The notes beneath the pieces are model-generated. The model saw nothing but the letters and a program-made list of their open reading frames with translations. It did not search any database and was not told the origin of the DNA. Below, one piece after another: positions 54,415 to 64,000 of a stretch of DNA of 64,000 nt. The translations under genes were made by a program, and so were the position numbers. The stretch covers positions 5,664,001-5,728,000 of the forward strand of contig BSDZ01000079.1 in assembly GCA_030268105.1 (NCBI GenBank). The letters are read 5' to 3'. The stretch is from Volvox africanus (lineage: Eukaryota; Chlorophyta; Chlorophyceae; Chlamydomonadales; Volvocaceae). Numbering within the stretch: position 1 is the stretch's first letter; every line of letters begins with the position of its first letter.

Positions 54415-54977
54415 CTACCCAGATGCCGTTGAAGTAGCAGCTGCTGCTCTCCGCTCCTGCTGCAAATTCTGCAGCCGCTCCTCGTCATCTCGCCGTTTTT
54501 GTGCCCATCGCTCATGGTAGCGTTTTTGGCGGGGCTCGCGGACTAGCTTCTTTTCATTCTTAAGGCAGGCCGATAGGTCATACGTGATTTCGGAGCACAC
54601 ACCAAAATACTTGCGATACGGGTTCTCCTTGCGACATTGGACGAGTGCCTCCATGTACTAAAGTGATATATGGGTAAGGGAAGGGAGGAGACCGTTGCGG
54701 GGTGGGTTCAAAGGTGGGTTAGCAGGTTTATGCGCGGGGACGGAGATAAATGTGTTGTCATCATGGCGATGTCGTCAACGACCCGCGATGAGGTGCAAAC
54801 AGGTCAGAATGTGATAACAGTTCTTATGTGTGGCAGCTTCAGCCGGCGCTTCCCACTACAACTTCCGACGTCGTTGAGCTTTGCACCGGGATGAGCAGAA
54901 CGTGCTGTGCACCGCGACGGCTGGAATCATACCTTTCCACATAATGGATGTTTCTCCGGAATAAGAGCTGGATGCAT
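54415..54977 (-). CDS. CMC2: CMC2-like twin CX9C mitochondrial protein
   Basis: Two exons, 54977-54933 (15 codons, donor AAG|GTATGA) and 54657-54415 (80 codons), give 95 residues. The start MHPALIPEKHPLCGK is the typical CMC2 N-terminus (MHP...H..C). The Cys pairs are Cys13-X9-Cys23, split by the intron, and Cys36-X9-Cys46 (CSEITYDLSAC), the twin CX9C hairpin that is oxidised by the Mia40 relay in the mitochondrial intermembrane space. CMC2 proteins act in cytochrome c oxidase biogenesis. The C-terminal half is a charged, Arg/Glu-rich helix (about residues 60-90) that is longer than in many homologues. The gene is compact and lies in a small cluster with the gene at 55346-55800 on the same strand. 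Confidence 0.9.
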
Positions 54978-55345
54978 TTTTTGTCGCAACCTGTCGGCTT
55001 CTTGTCAAGTGCCTTCACGCTGCGATGCCGTGAAGGTGCGTGTAACAACTCCCTCAAACGTTGACCTATTCCTTGAACAAGCAGGTGTGTTTATCCATAT
55101 ATGCGTTGCCTTCACAGGATGAGGACTTCTTTATTGCACCTTACCTATCGTACAAGGTGTGTCATCGGCGTTATCTGTTGCAGACGGAAATTGAAACCAA
55201 AGAGTTCTTGATTTCATGCTGCAATCGTTGCAAATTTATCGTTATACCGATTGTGTAAGTGCACGCTCCGAACGACCGGCGGTTTTCCTGCCGCCTTGCC
55301 ACAGTTTCTGAACATCACTGTCACTTCCCAACGATCTTCATGCTT

Positions 55346-55800
55346 TCAACGTATTACTATCATGGCCGAATTCTCATCGGCGAAGGGCATTTGTCGTAGA
55401 TAGCTTTGGTAATAGTCCTCTGAAGCCAAGTGACCTTGCAAACTTAAATACCACTGCGGAACATATCCTTGGACGGTGATACAGTCGTGCATACCTTGTA
55501 GAAGGTCAACAGGTTGGTCTGTGCATGAGTTTGTCTAAGTCTAGAGTTTCAGCGCAGAGCCAGTATGCGAATAAATGTTGAATGTTAGTATGATGGGATC
55601 ATTTTACCCGCAGCAGTAGTTCGTGCGTTTCCAGGCTTTTCTCCTGCACTTACCTCTTTATGCCTCATGCAGTAGTTACCGTAGAGCCTTCGTGTGTGAA
55701 ACATTCCGTGTTGAGACTTATTATACTTATATCCCGTCCTGAGCGTTTTAGTAGCGTCCTTGACCTGACGAGCAGGCGACGACTTTGGTGCTTCTGGCAT
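55346..55800 (-). CDS. Small protein of unknown function
   Basis: Three exons join in phase: 55800-55654, 55534-55495 and 55467-55346, about 103 residues. The start is the ATG at 55800 (MPEAPKSSPARQVKDATKTL). The first exon is basic and aromatic (GYKYNKSQHGMFHTRRLYG). The last reads YVPQWYLSLQGHLASEDYYQ and ends in IVIR. The donors GAG|GTAAGT and CAAG|GTATGC are good. It looks like a real conserved small protein, possibly organellar given its basic N-terminus, but I do not recognise it. It is divergent from the gene at 55989 and shares about 190 bases of upstream DNA with it. Confidence 0.5.
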
Positions 55801-55988
55801 CGAACTTTGTAACTTCTGCAATAACTTCAGTATTTGGATTTTTTTGCAGTTTCCGGCATCAACGGGGCTGAGTTATCACGGGGCAGTGCCGGTCGGGGTT
55901 CCAGGTGCAAGGAAATTTCGTCCGGCGTTGGCTTTGGCGCAGCCTGTTCCTGGCATTGCACTATCCTTTCTCCTGCATCGCTGCGTAT
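55801..55988. promoter_or_regulatory. Likely bidirectional promoter
   Basis: 188 bases separate the start codons of two divergent genes. No TATA box was identified with confidence. Confidence 0.35.
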
Positions 55989-58900
55989 ATGTCGAAGGTC
56001 TTGAATATATTTCGCCGCCGGGGTGTGGCTGAGGGCGAGGCGCGGGGTGCACTAGCCACCCGTTCGAACCCCACACCTCTCCCCCCGGCCCCGCCGTCCA
56101 TCAACCCCCGCACCAACGTCAGCGACGAGGGCAGCAGCAGCGCAGCCGCCGTCACTGCCGCATTCACTAGCACCTTGGCCGGCACTGCGGCCGCAGAATC
56201 CATCACCCCATCAGCGACGGACCTCGTTGTTGTCCCACGCCGGCAGTCGCAGATCAATCTAAATAAATTTCTGGCGTCTGCACCTGTCGGCCTCAATGCT
56301 GTACTCAAACAACCCTCCCGTGGCGATGCCCTGGATACGGCACGATCCCAGGGAAGCGGGTCCTTGGGAACCGCCATGTTGGCACCCTCCCCACAGCAAC
56401 TAGCTATACAACAGCAGCTGCAACAGCAACTGCAGCAACAAAACAATGGCATCGGCTGCGTTACCGGTGCCGACGCTCCGCCCATGAAGCCCATACGTGA
56501 GCGGCGTCGATCCATGACGGCAGCAGAGCTGGCGCAAAGCATGCAGAACATTGACGCCAGCCAAGCTGCTCTCATCATGATGCCCGCGCGGCTTAAGCAG
56601 GAACTAGGTGTGCAGCAGTCCTTTTCCCAGCCGCTAACCTCCTCGATTTCAGGCACCCTGCCAGTCCGACCTTCTCTGCAGCTGCCCGCTGCCCTCAGCG
56701 CCGACTCATATTCCTTGTCTAGCGCCCCCGGCAGTGGCGCTGCAGCCAATGGCGGCGGGCTGCAGCCCCGCCTGGACCGCAAACCTTCCCTTATCCGGGA
56801 AGCGGTCAAGCTCCAACAGCAGCCATATCAACTGTCTCGGACGTCAGGGGTAACGAGTGAGTCGCCGCCCCGAAACCCGATCGGGGTACCCAGCGGGGAG
56901 TCACCAACGGCCCCCGGCGGCACTGCCGGGCCCACTGGGGGGGCCAGTGGTGGCCTCGCTACGCGACGGTCCGTCGCGGCGCCAGGCTTGTCACCGCTAC
57001 AGTTGCAACAGCTACAGCAGCTTCAAATGGCAAATGGGTCCAGTAGGGCCTCTTTCGCCCTTGGCTCGGTGTCACCGACATCTCCTGCTCACGTGCGTGG
57101 GCGTCGTTCGGATATGGGCGAGGGAATCCTAGGCCGGGGCAGGGGCTTTGAAGCCCAGCAGGGACAGGCAGGGTCGATCCTATCCAGTCACGGTGGCTTA
57201 CCGCTAAGCCCAACTGTCAACGGTAACGATAATAATTATGTGCGGCGCAGCGGGATATCGAACCGGGGGTCAGAGGCCTTGCCGGCGGCCGAGGATGAGG
57301 GGCCTCTGGTGGGGCCACTGGCCTCATCAGAATGTGATGTACGGCTGCCAGTCATCGGCGGCGCTGGGACGCTGGCCCGGCGGTCTGGTGTTGTCAACGG
57401 TGGCAAGGACAAGGAGATGGTGGCGTCGATTAACGGCGGCGGGGGACGAGGCGGGCTGACTGCATCTGACGTGGCAGCGCTATCTGAAGCGATCTCGTCC
57501 TATCAGTCGGAGGTGAGAGTGGGCCTTATGGCTTGTCAGATCAGAAGATCATAGATATAGTTCTCACGACGAAGGTCACAAGGCACCGAGGCCGCTGGCG
57601 CAGAGGGCCAGGGGCAGGGACCAGAGGGGCAGAGGCAGTTGCGTCTGAAGGGGGGCATATAACGGAGAAAGCACTACTACGACACAAGAGAGTAAGACAC
57701 AAGACATCTAAGAACCCTCTACAACTCTTATTGGTCGACGCCTAAAAGCACGAAAGGGTTTTCCTTTCCACACAAACAATCTGATTAGGTTGGGTGCCCT
57801 AACCCGAATATCACACCGCAATATCGCACCTCGTCCCATCCCGCCACGATTACCGACTCGTTGCTGCTACCGTGCAGGCGGCCCGCCTCCGCGCCATGGC
57901 TATTCGGAAAGTGGACTCTCGTATCAAGAGGGCCGTCATGGATCGTCGGCTGACGTCGGACGAGGACCCGGTCGCGGGGCCCGGTAACGGCGGCAGCGGC
58001 CCTTCCTCCCTGTCCCTGCTGGAAGGCAGTTTCTCGGGGAGCCTGCTGGCCCCGTTGGTGCGACAGCAACAAGGGCAAACAGAAGCTGGTAGCAATGCAT
58101 CCGCCTCCAGGTATGGTGGGGAGACGTTTGGGGTTGGTGATGGTGCCCGGGTTGGACGGCGAGGGTGGGCATGGTGGCAGAGGGGTTTCGTAGGGTTCCA
58201 TAGGATGGGGGGGCTGGGGGAGGGGCATGAAAGACACAGACCCACGGGTCAGAGGAGCCCTCTCACAGGCACTCCTCACGGGCACTACCTAACTTGTCGA
58301 AAGCTGTTAAGCACCAGTTTGAGATTAAACCTGCTGAAGTGCTGGTTAAGAGAGGAGGAAGGAAATGGACGTAGGGCTGGAGGGCCATGGGCCGGGTTTC
58401 TTGCACCAACAGACCAACACAGAACGAACGGAGCTGACGGAAGCTCCTCGGGCGGGATGAACGGTACCTATCAGTATCAGCGTGATCATGATCATCACGG
58501 CGTGACTGATGCTCAGCCTGGATCTCCTGATCTATGAAACTTCGATACCGACCCCGCAGGACCTCCAATCAGCCGCCTGCTCTCCGCAACGCTCCACGGG
58601 GCTCACCGGCGCCCGTCGGCGGTGCCGCCGCAGCGACAGCTGGCGCCACCAGCGGCGCCGGAGGGCTTACCGGCTCGTCCGCCGCTTCGCCTTTGGACCA
58701 TTTGGGGAAGGCTCGAACACGCCTCATGGTACGTGTACGCCAATGGAACACGTGTAGGTCTCCATTACCGCTCCTGCTCCTGGCGGTATTGCTGGTGCTG
58801 CTCCTTTATATCGCCGGCAACTGTTGTTTAGATCATTCTTTATGATGATACTTATGTGGTTAGGACCCAGGAAAAATATTTCTTACAGAGCTGCAAATTC

Positions 58901-59559
58901 CATTGATTGTTGCATAAGTTGTGGTAGACCCAAATGTATGTGGTGCCACTGCTTACTGAGTTTATTAATATCCCCCGCCCCTCCCCGCTTCTGTTTCTGC
59001 TGTTGTTGCTGCTTACCGGCTGGGGGATGTGACATCTTCACAACAGGAGACGGAGGCGGAGACGAATGAGGAGCTTAGCCAGATGCGGCGAAATTCCAAT
59101 TTGGCGCCACGACTCATAGGTGCGCGTTATTTGGCATTCCACCTACCGGGTATATAAATACAGACGCATGTTTATCTCATCTTGTATTCGGGGTATGCGT
59201 GGGGGAGGGGCCGTGAGAGACAATGCGGTGAGTGTAAGGCGTGGGGTTGGGGTGGGGTGGATTGTGGGAAATGGAGTTAACCCTTCAAAAACCCCTTGTG
59301 AGGCTCTTTCGTTTTCCGTCATCAGCTTCCGGGCTTCGCTCAGGGCATTTACGAAAATCCATCATCCATGCATTTTCCATTGCCATCAATTTGGGAGAGG
59401 GGTACTTGGAAGGTTTTTTGTCCGCTGTCTTCTGACCTTTCCTTCCGCCCACACGGCTTTGTCACCCCCATGCTCCCGGACTGTTTCGGTCGCTGTCTCG
59501 GCATCCGTACAGCCGCCGAGCTGTATTCCGATCCGTCCGTACCAAGGAGGCCTCGCTAA
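55989..59559 (+). CDS. Ser/Gln/Gly-rich protein of unknown function
   Basis: Exons are 55989-57512, 57878-58110, 58560-58728, 59047-59119 and a last exon from 59513. The start chosen is the Met of MSKVLNIFRRR. An in-frame Met 28 codons upstream (55905) is possible. The protein is mostly low complexity: Ser/Thr/Pro/Ala-rich segments, Gln runs (56395-56450 and 57000-57025), Gly-rich linkers, and basic Arg-Arg-Ser-type phosphorylation-like sites. Short helical segments stand out, such as MTAAELAQSMQNIDASQAAL and LTASDVAALSEAISSYQSE, followed by AARLRAMAIRKVDSRIKRAV. With the acceptor at 59513 the protein ends VPRRPR at 59559. An alternative frame in the last exon is open and protein-like to TAG at 59772-59774, so the C-terminus is uncertain. 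No family was recognised; the long disordered character suggests a scaffold or regulatory protein. Confidence 0.65.
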
Positions 59560-62500
59560 GCCACGCAACATCAGCCCCAACACGCCCGCACGCCACGGCT
59601 GCTGCTTCCACCATCACTGCCTGTTCTGCCGCTGCCGAGAACGTCGCCTATGCCACCACCAGCAACGAGCACGGTCGCTGCTGCCATATGCTGTCGCGCT
59701 GCCACGGCATTAATGTTGACGAAAACAACGAATCTGCGGACACCTCTTCTCATGGTGAATCGGATTTGTCGTAGCCCGTATCTTTGCGGCCACTGCTGAC
59801 GACGACTGCGATGATGGCGAAAACACACCTTTAACTCCGGCAGCTATCCTAGGCTAGACTAAACATGGCCACGGCCCAGGAAGAGCCATATGGCGCGAGT
59901 GAGTCCTCTTCACTGCGCTGGCCAGCAGCGATAATAGCAGCGGAGAGAGCTATTAGCGATGTGCTGTTCCTAGCGCGCAGCGGCAGTCACAATCACAGAA
60001 GCGGTCAAGAGGTTTTTCTTTCCCGTCTGCTTCCTCCACTGTCTGCCCTCTCCTCCTGTCTTCTCTTATCTTCCTCGTTGTTCCTGTTTTCCTCCAACCC
60101 CCTCTTCCACGCAACGCCATCCTTCTAAGAATCCTTATTACCTTCCTTATCTCTCTCCTTTTCGTGGACATGTGTCATGTATGTGCGTACCGCCGCCGCT
60201 TTGCCAATGGCATTGTCGGATTCGTGGCTCGCGCATGACCAGTGCTTTGTGTGTTATCGGTGATATCTAGTAGAAGGGAGCGAGAGGTGAGAAAGATGCT
60301 TTTGCCACAAGAAGTGATTGGTAGACTGCAGGTGCTTATTTAGAGACGAGTGCTCACTGCCGTAGCAGTACTGAGAGCCGCCTGATATGCCCATATCATA
60401 AAGCGGGAGACGGGACCTAGCTTTTAGCTCATCGTCCCTGAAGCTGCTGTCAATCAATCAATTGTTCAACTGAAGCAGCAGGCAAGTAACGTCCTGAAAA
60501 AGATGGACAATTGCTCACTTGCGCATCCAAACTGGCCAGCATACGACGGAACTGGACTGACTTTACTCCGTAGAGCTTCGTTCAGACTACTGTCGTACCC
60601 TTAATACGACTTGCGGATACAGCAGATACTTCTTGTCCAGACTTGCACGATTGGATTTATCCGTACGTGAATTGCAACCGTAGTGGACTTTGTTTCGTGA
60701 TGTACAGCGCCGTACTTGGGCTAGCATCAAAAGAAAGGATGCTTACGTTCATGGTCGCGCGATGGGTGATGCTGCTTGAGTGTGTTGCTTTAGTTTCCGG
60801 ACGGTGACGCGGCGCATCTACCTACGAGATGGATAGCCAGGAACTTGATGCGCTGGCCGCCGCCATGCAGCTATACATGGCCCCGCTCTCTCTTGCGAAG
60901 CTTGCGGGAATCTGATAGCACTCAACAAAGCTTGGTGTGTGAAATGCAACCCGTAAGCTTGCAAGTGATAGCGCTTTAGAGGAAAGGGATGGAGCTGGTC
61001 AAGGCGGCGTCCATGACACGTTTGTGGCTGGAAAGGGCGGCATGTGGCTGGCGGAGATGTTTTGTCATGTTCCGTATCATCCGGGACACATCCAGCTCTG
61101 AAACTTAGATTTGACGCTGCTCGTTCCACCACCGTGCCCTGTACGGTAAATGCCAGCCGCAAACCGCCAGTGCGCGTCGAATTCCACACATGCGTTTGTT
61201 CGATGCACATGAGGTAGACCCAGCTGAGTGTATGCGTGCGTGTCTGTCTGTCTGTCTGGGCTTCATTTGTTTCCAGTTTTGGGGTTTCATTTTGTGTTTA
61301 CAAATCGATAATGGAAATATGCAAGGGCACAAGGGTGGAATGAAACGCCTTTGGGGCCCCCAGTCAAGCTTTTCTGTCAAATGCCAACCTGACTGATTGG
61401 CGGACGCTCGGGCTGCTCTCGGACCGGGTTTCACAGGAAGGAGTTCCGAGTAGGCGAGACTGGTGGTGGGCGTCTCAGGAAATACCACAATAACAAAAAC
61501 GTTTCGTGGTGCGGCTCAAGGCGGCCTTGAAGTTTGCCTCTCCAGTTTACATGTACTTTGACGATCCATCGGTATTCTTATGGTATGTGTGGTCGGGTAA
61601 TTTGGTGAGGTCAAAGTTCCATTGCAACATGCAATCTGTTGCCCGCATGTTGCGCCTTCCGCCCGACCAGCTATGCAATACTGGGCCTTATCTCGAGGCC
61701 ATACGGCTGCTTCATTTAGCGACTTTGACTGGTTTATTCTAAGTCCTGCGGGCCTTATGCCCCATCCTAAGTTAACAAAATTATCTGTTTTGATCCGGGG
61801 ACCTTATGCAGCCGTAATGATGTAGTCAATATGTGGGGACATAAGAGAATGTGTGTACGACATTGGGCGGCCATCGTATAGTATGCATGCATTCCTAGAA
61901 TCGAGCACACCACTGTGTGTCTATGTCTCTGCGAGTGTGTGTCTACGATGCTAAGCCTGTCGCTCCGAAACCATGCGCACGTTTACTTAGCGTGTGCGTG
62001 ACAGGCAGGTGCTGGGGCCGCACGGGTGAGATGTGCATTGCGTAATTCCTATGGAATCAAGGAAATTTGGCGCGTAAATCGAATTGACGAACCGGACAGG
62101 GATGCAACGCATGGATAATGTCGTAGTGGCAGGTGGAGGGTGGAGCCTTGGACATTAACAGCTCAATAGACCCTCTTTTGTCAATATATGCATACAATAT
62201 GCGTTGGCCGAAAAGATGTCCAAGAATGGCTTTGGGGTTCATCGGTGGGCTCGATTGAATTTTAAATCATTTAAACTGGTATGGGGCTATCATTCACGCC
62301 AGGGGGCGTAATCCATAACGAGAGCTAGCTCCATTGCCGTCCTGACGCAGGCTTGCTTTCTTCAAAGCTTCTCGTTACCTGGCCGGCGGGTAATTGAATA
62401 TACACGCCCGCGCCTTGGCAGTATGGTACGACTGCAAGATTGTTATGTGGATATGCGGAGGCAGTGCGGTGGGTCGGGTCGGGTTAATTCAAAATCCCCC

Positions 62501-63150
62501 CCCCCAAACTTGAGCCATCACGATGAGACAACAAGCAGCGACGAACCGCATCAGTGTATCACCAAGCTAAGTTAAGCAAGGGTTTGATGTGCACATGGCT
62601 CCATGCACAGTCCGTTGGGACGCCATCCACCCGCTTAAAATCCTCTGTGTAATGCCCGGTGCGTGGGGTTCCCTGCCGTCCCTGCAATTGATTTGATTGT
62701 GAAGCGGTAGCGGGAAGATAAAGTGGTGGAAGCAGAGGAGGAGGAAAGGTGGGGGGCGTGGTGAAGGAGAAGAGAAGAGGGAGGAAGGCGGGTAAGTGAC
62801 TGCATGTACCTCTGCTTATGTACCTCCCCACTCGTGGCCGCGATACTGGCTGTATGTGGTGGCGGTCATGTACATATGGTAGGTTAGGAGGTACTGAGGC
62901 AGAGGAAGTTAGCTTGATGTGACGGATGGCGCTGGCAGAGGTTCTGGGTTAATCTTTCTAACAAGCAGCCCCTAAGTAGCCATAGGAGTGCGTGGGCGCT
63001 CCCCCTCCCCAGCTGGTCGATGGATCGCGTAGGACGTGATAATAGCGCGGATTGTGAGCTAACGACCGGCGGGAGCAGAGTTGATTGCGCTGTTGATAAC
63101 TCGCTAGGAAGATTCTGTTGGAAGACGGACACTGGTCGTGAGCGCTGATG
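59560..63150. other. Mostly non-coding, weak coding hints
   Basis: Isolated plus-strand hints exist but do not join. An ATG in good context at 59865 (MATAQEEPYGA, donor GCGA|GTGAGT) is one. A short stretch at 60829-60915 (MDSQELDALAAAMQLYMAPL) is another. The third is an open frame at 61506-61742 (with MYFDDPSVFLWYVWSGNLV and LPPDQLCNTGPYLEAIRLL). They may be exons of one gene continuing past the window. No family was recognised. Confidence 0.3.
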
Positions 63151-63159
63151 AGAATCCAA

Positions 63160-63655
63160 CACCTACATGTATGTGGGATAGGGGGAAGGCTTTGGGGGAG
63201 GCTTTGCTTCACCCCTGGCCACTACCTGGTATTCCCTACCTTCCCCCGCCTGTATTTCGGGGCACCCTCATCCGTTCACCCCTAGGGATGTTGACTTCTC
63301 CGAAACCAGTGTTTTTCCGATAGGTAGGTGGTTCAGCACCCACCTCCAACATCCAATTGAATCTGCCGGATCGGCGGCTGCCTCAACACCACTCCTGCTG
63401 GTCGACTTTTAAGTCAGTATAACCGTGATCCTCACGGTCCATCAACATCGGGGGTACTTCCACCATCAACCAGTGGAGGAATTTTTATCCTGCTCCCAGT
63501 CGGGATCGACTCACGAACTCCAGAGACACACTGGCGTGCCTTACCGGTTGTGTCCGGAAACATACATGTTGGTTGTAGTAAGTCAATTTGGATGAATGGT
63601 TGAGGGCGCTCCGCCCAGGTTGGTGGCCTGCTGGTGAGGAATTCCACCACCCCCT
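63160..63655 (-). repeat. Dispersed repeat family C, copy 2 (SINE-like)
   Basis: 63160-63450 is the reverse complement of 21255-21545, diverged. The following 200 bases contain a B-box-like word (GTCGGGATCGACTCACGAAC) and TACATGT occurs at both edges (63166 and 63664), so the whole may be a SINE-like unit. Confidence 0.55.
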
Positions 63656-63910
63656 GTAACGCTTACATGTGGATTGAAGGTGTGTGTCTTGGTGTATGTA
63701 CGCGTGGGTTCTGCGTGCTGGGGCAAAAGGCCCAGCCAGTTATTTGGGGTATGGAAGTTGCAGATGTGTATATTCTTGTGTGTTTGTGTTTTAGGGTGTA
63801 TCTGGAGGGGTGTGGATGGATGCATGGGCTCTGGCGAATGCCGCTACACACACAAGCCTTGGGGCGCATTACAACCTGCTGCTGACTGCTGCTACTGTTG
63901 GTTGATCCAG

Positions 63911-64000
63911 GCAGGGGTGCATGCCATAACACAGCAGTACATTCCAGTGCCGGAGCCGAACCTGCGGCAACGAGAGAGCTGTTTGACCTTGACTGGGGGA
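63911..64000 (+). CDS. Possible exon running off the window
   Basis: After GATCCAG an open frame reads AGVHAITQQYIPVPEPNLRQ and continues to the end of the window without a stop. It has coding-like composition, unlike the sequence before it. Family unknown. Confidence 0.3.

Overview
The window is nuclear DNA of a green alga, most likely a volvocine (Chlamydomonas/Volvox lineage). The evidence is short tracts of the Chlamydomonas-type telomere repeat TTTTAGGG (4264-4320, and near 3610 and 29126), GC-rich exons with glycine/alanine-rich linkers, many AT-rich introns with GT-AG or GC-AG ends, and abundant tetra- and pentanucleotide microsatellites. Genes were rebuilt by hand from splice sites, reading-frame phase and family motifs, so exon ends are inferences.

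Layout: (1) 1952-8087 (+), a ten-exon gene for a large IQ-motif (calmodulin-binding-like) protein of unknown function. (2) 11289-21230, a 9.94 kb almost perfect palindrome with CACTA-type termini. Each arm of about 4.94 kb carries the same multi-exon gene, pointing outward, and GCGTTAG-type subterminal repeats. I know of no described element with this structure. (3) 21231-26172, repeat-rich intergenic DNA. (4) about 26173-42677 (+), an Argonaute gene with a long RGG/YEGG-rich N-terminus, a PAZ domain and a PIWI domain with an intact D-E-D-H tetrad. Its introns are packed with microsatellites, a SINE with target duplications, a truncated LINE with target duplications and a dispersed repeat family. 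(5) 44627-52899 (-), convergent with Argonaute, a GT60-like (hydroxyproline/Skp1-type) N-acetylglucosaminyltransferase of 415 residues. One of its introns holds a LINE-1-like element inserted in an ATATT microsatellite. (6) 54415-59.8 kb, a compact cluster: CMC2, a twin CX9C mitochondrial protein (-); a small unrecognised gene (-); and, divergently, a Ser/Gln/Gly-rich protein of unknown function (+). (7) 59.8-64 kb, mostly non-coding with weak coding hints and a second copy of a repeat seen next to the palindrome.

The main novelty is the palindromic CACTA-like element. Its arms differ at only a small number of sites seen by eye, mostly CpG transitions, which argues for two real, methylated copies and not an assembly mirror. 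It lies 5 kb upstream of an Argonaute gene. A 10 kb inverted repeat is a natural potential source of double-stranded RNA, but any link to the neighbouring gene is speculation.
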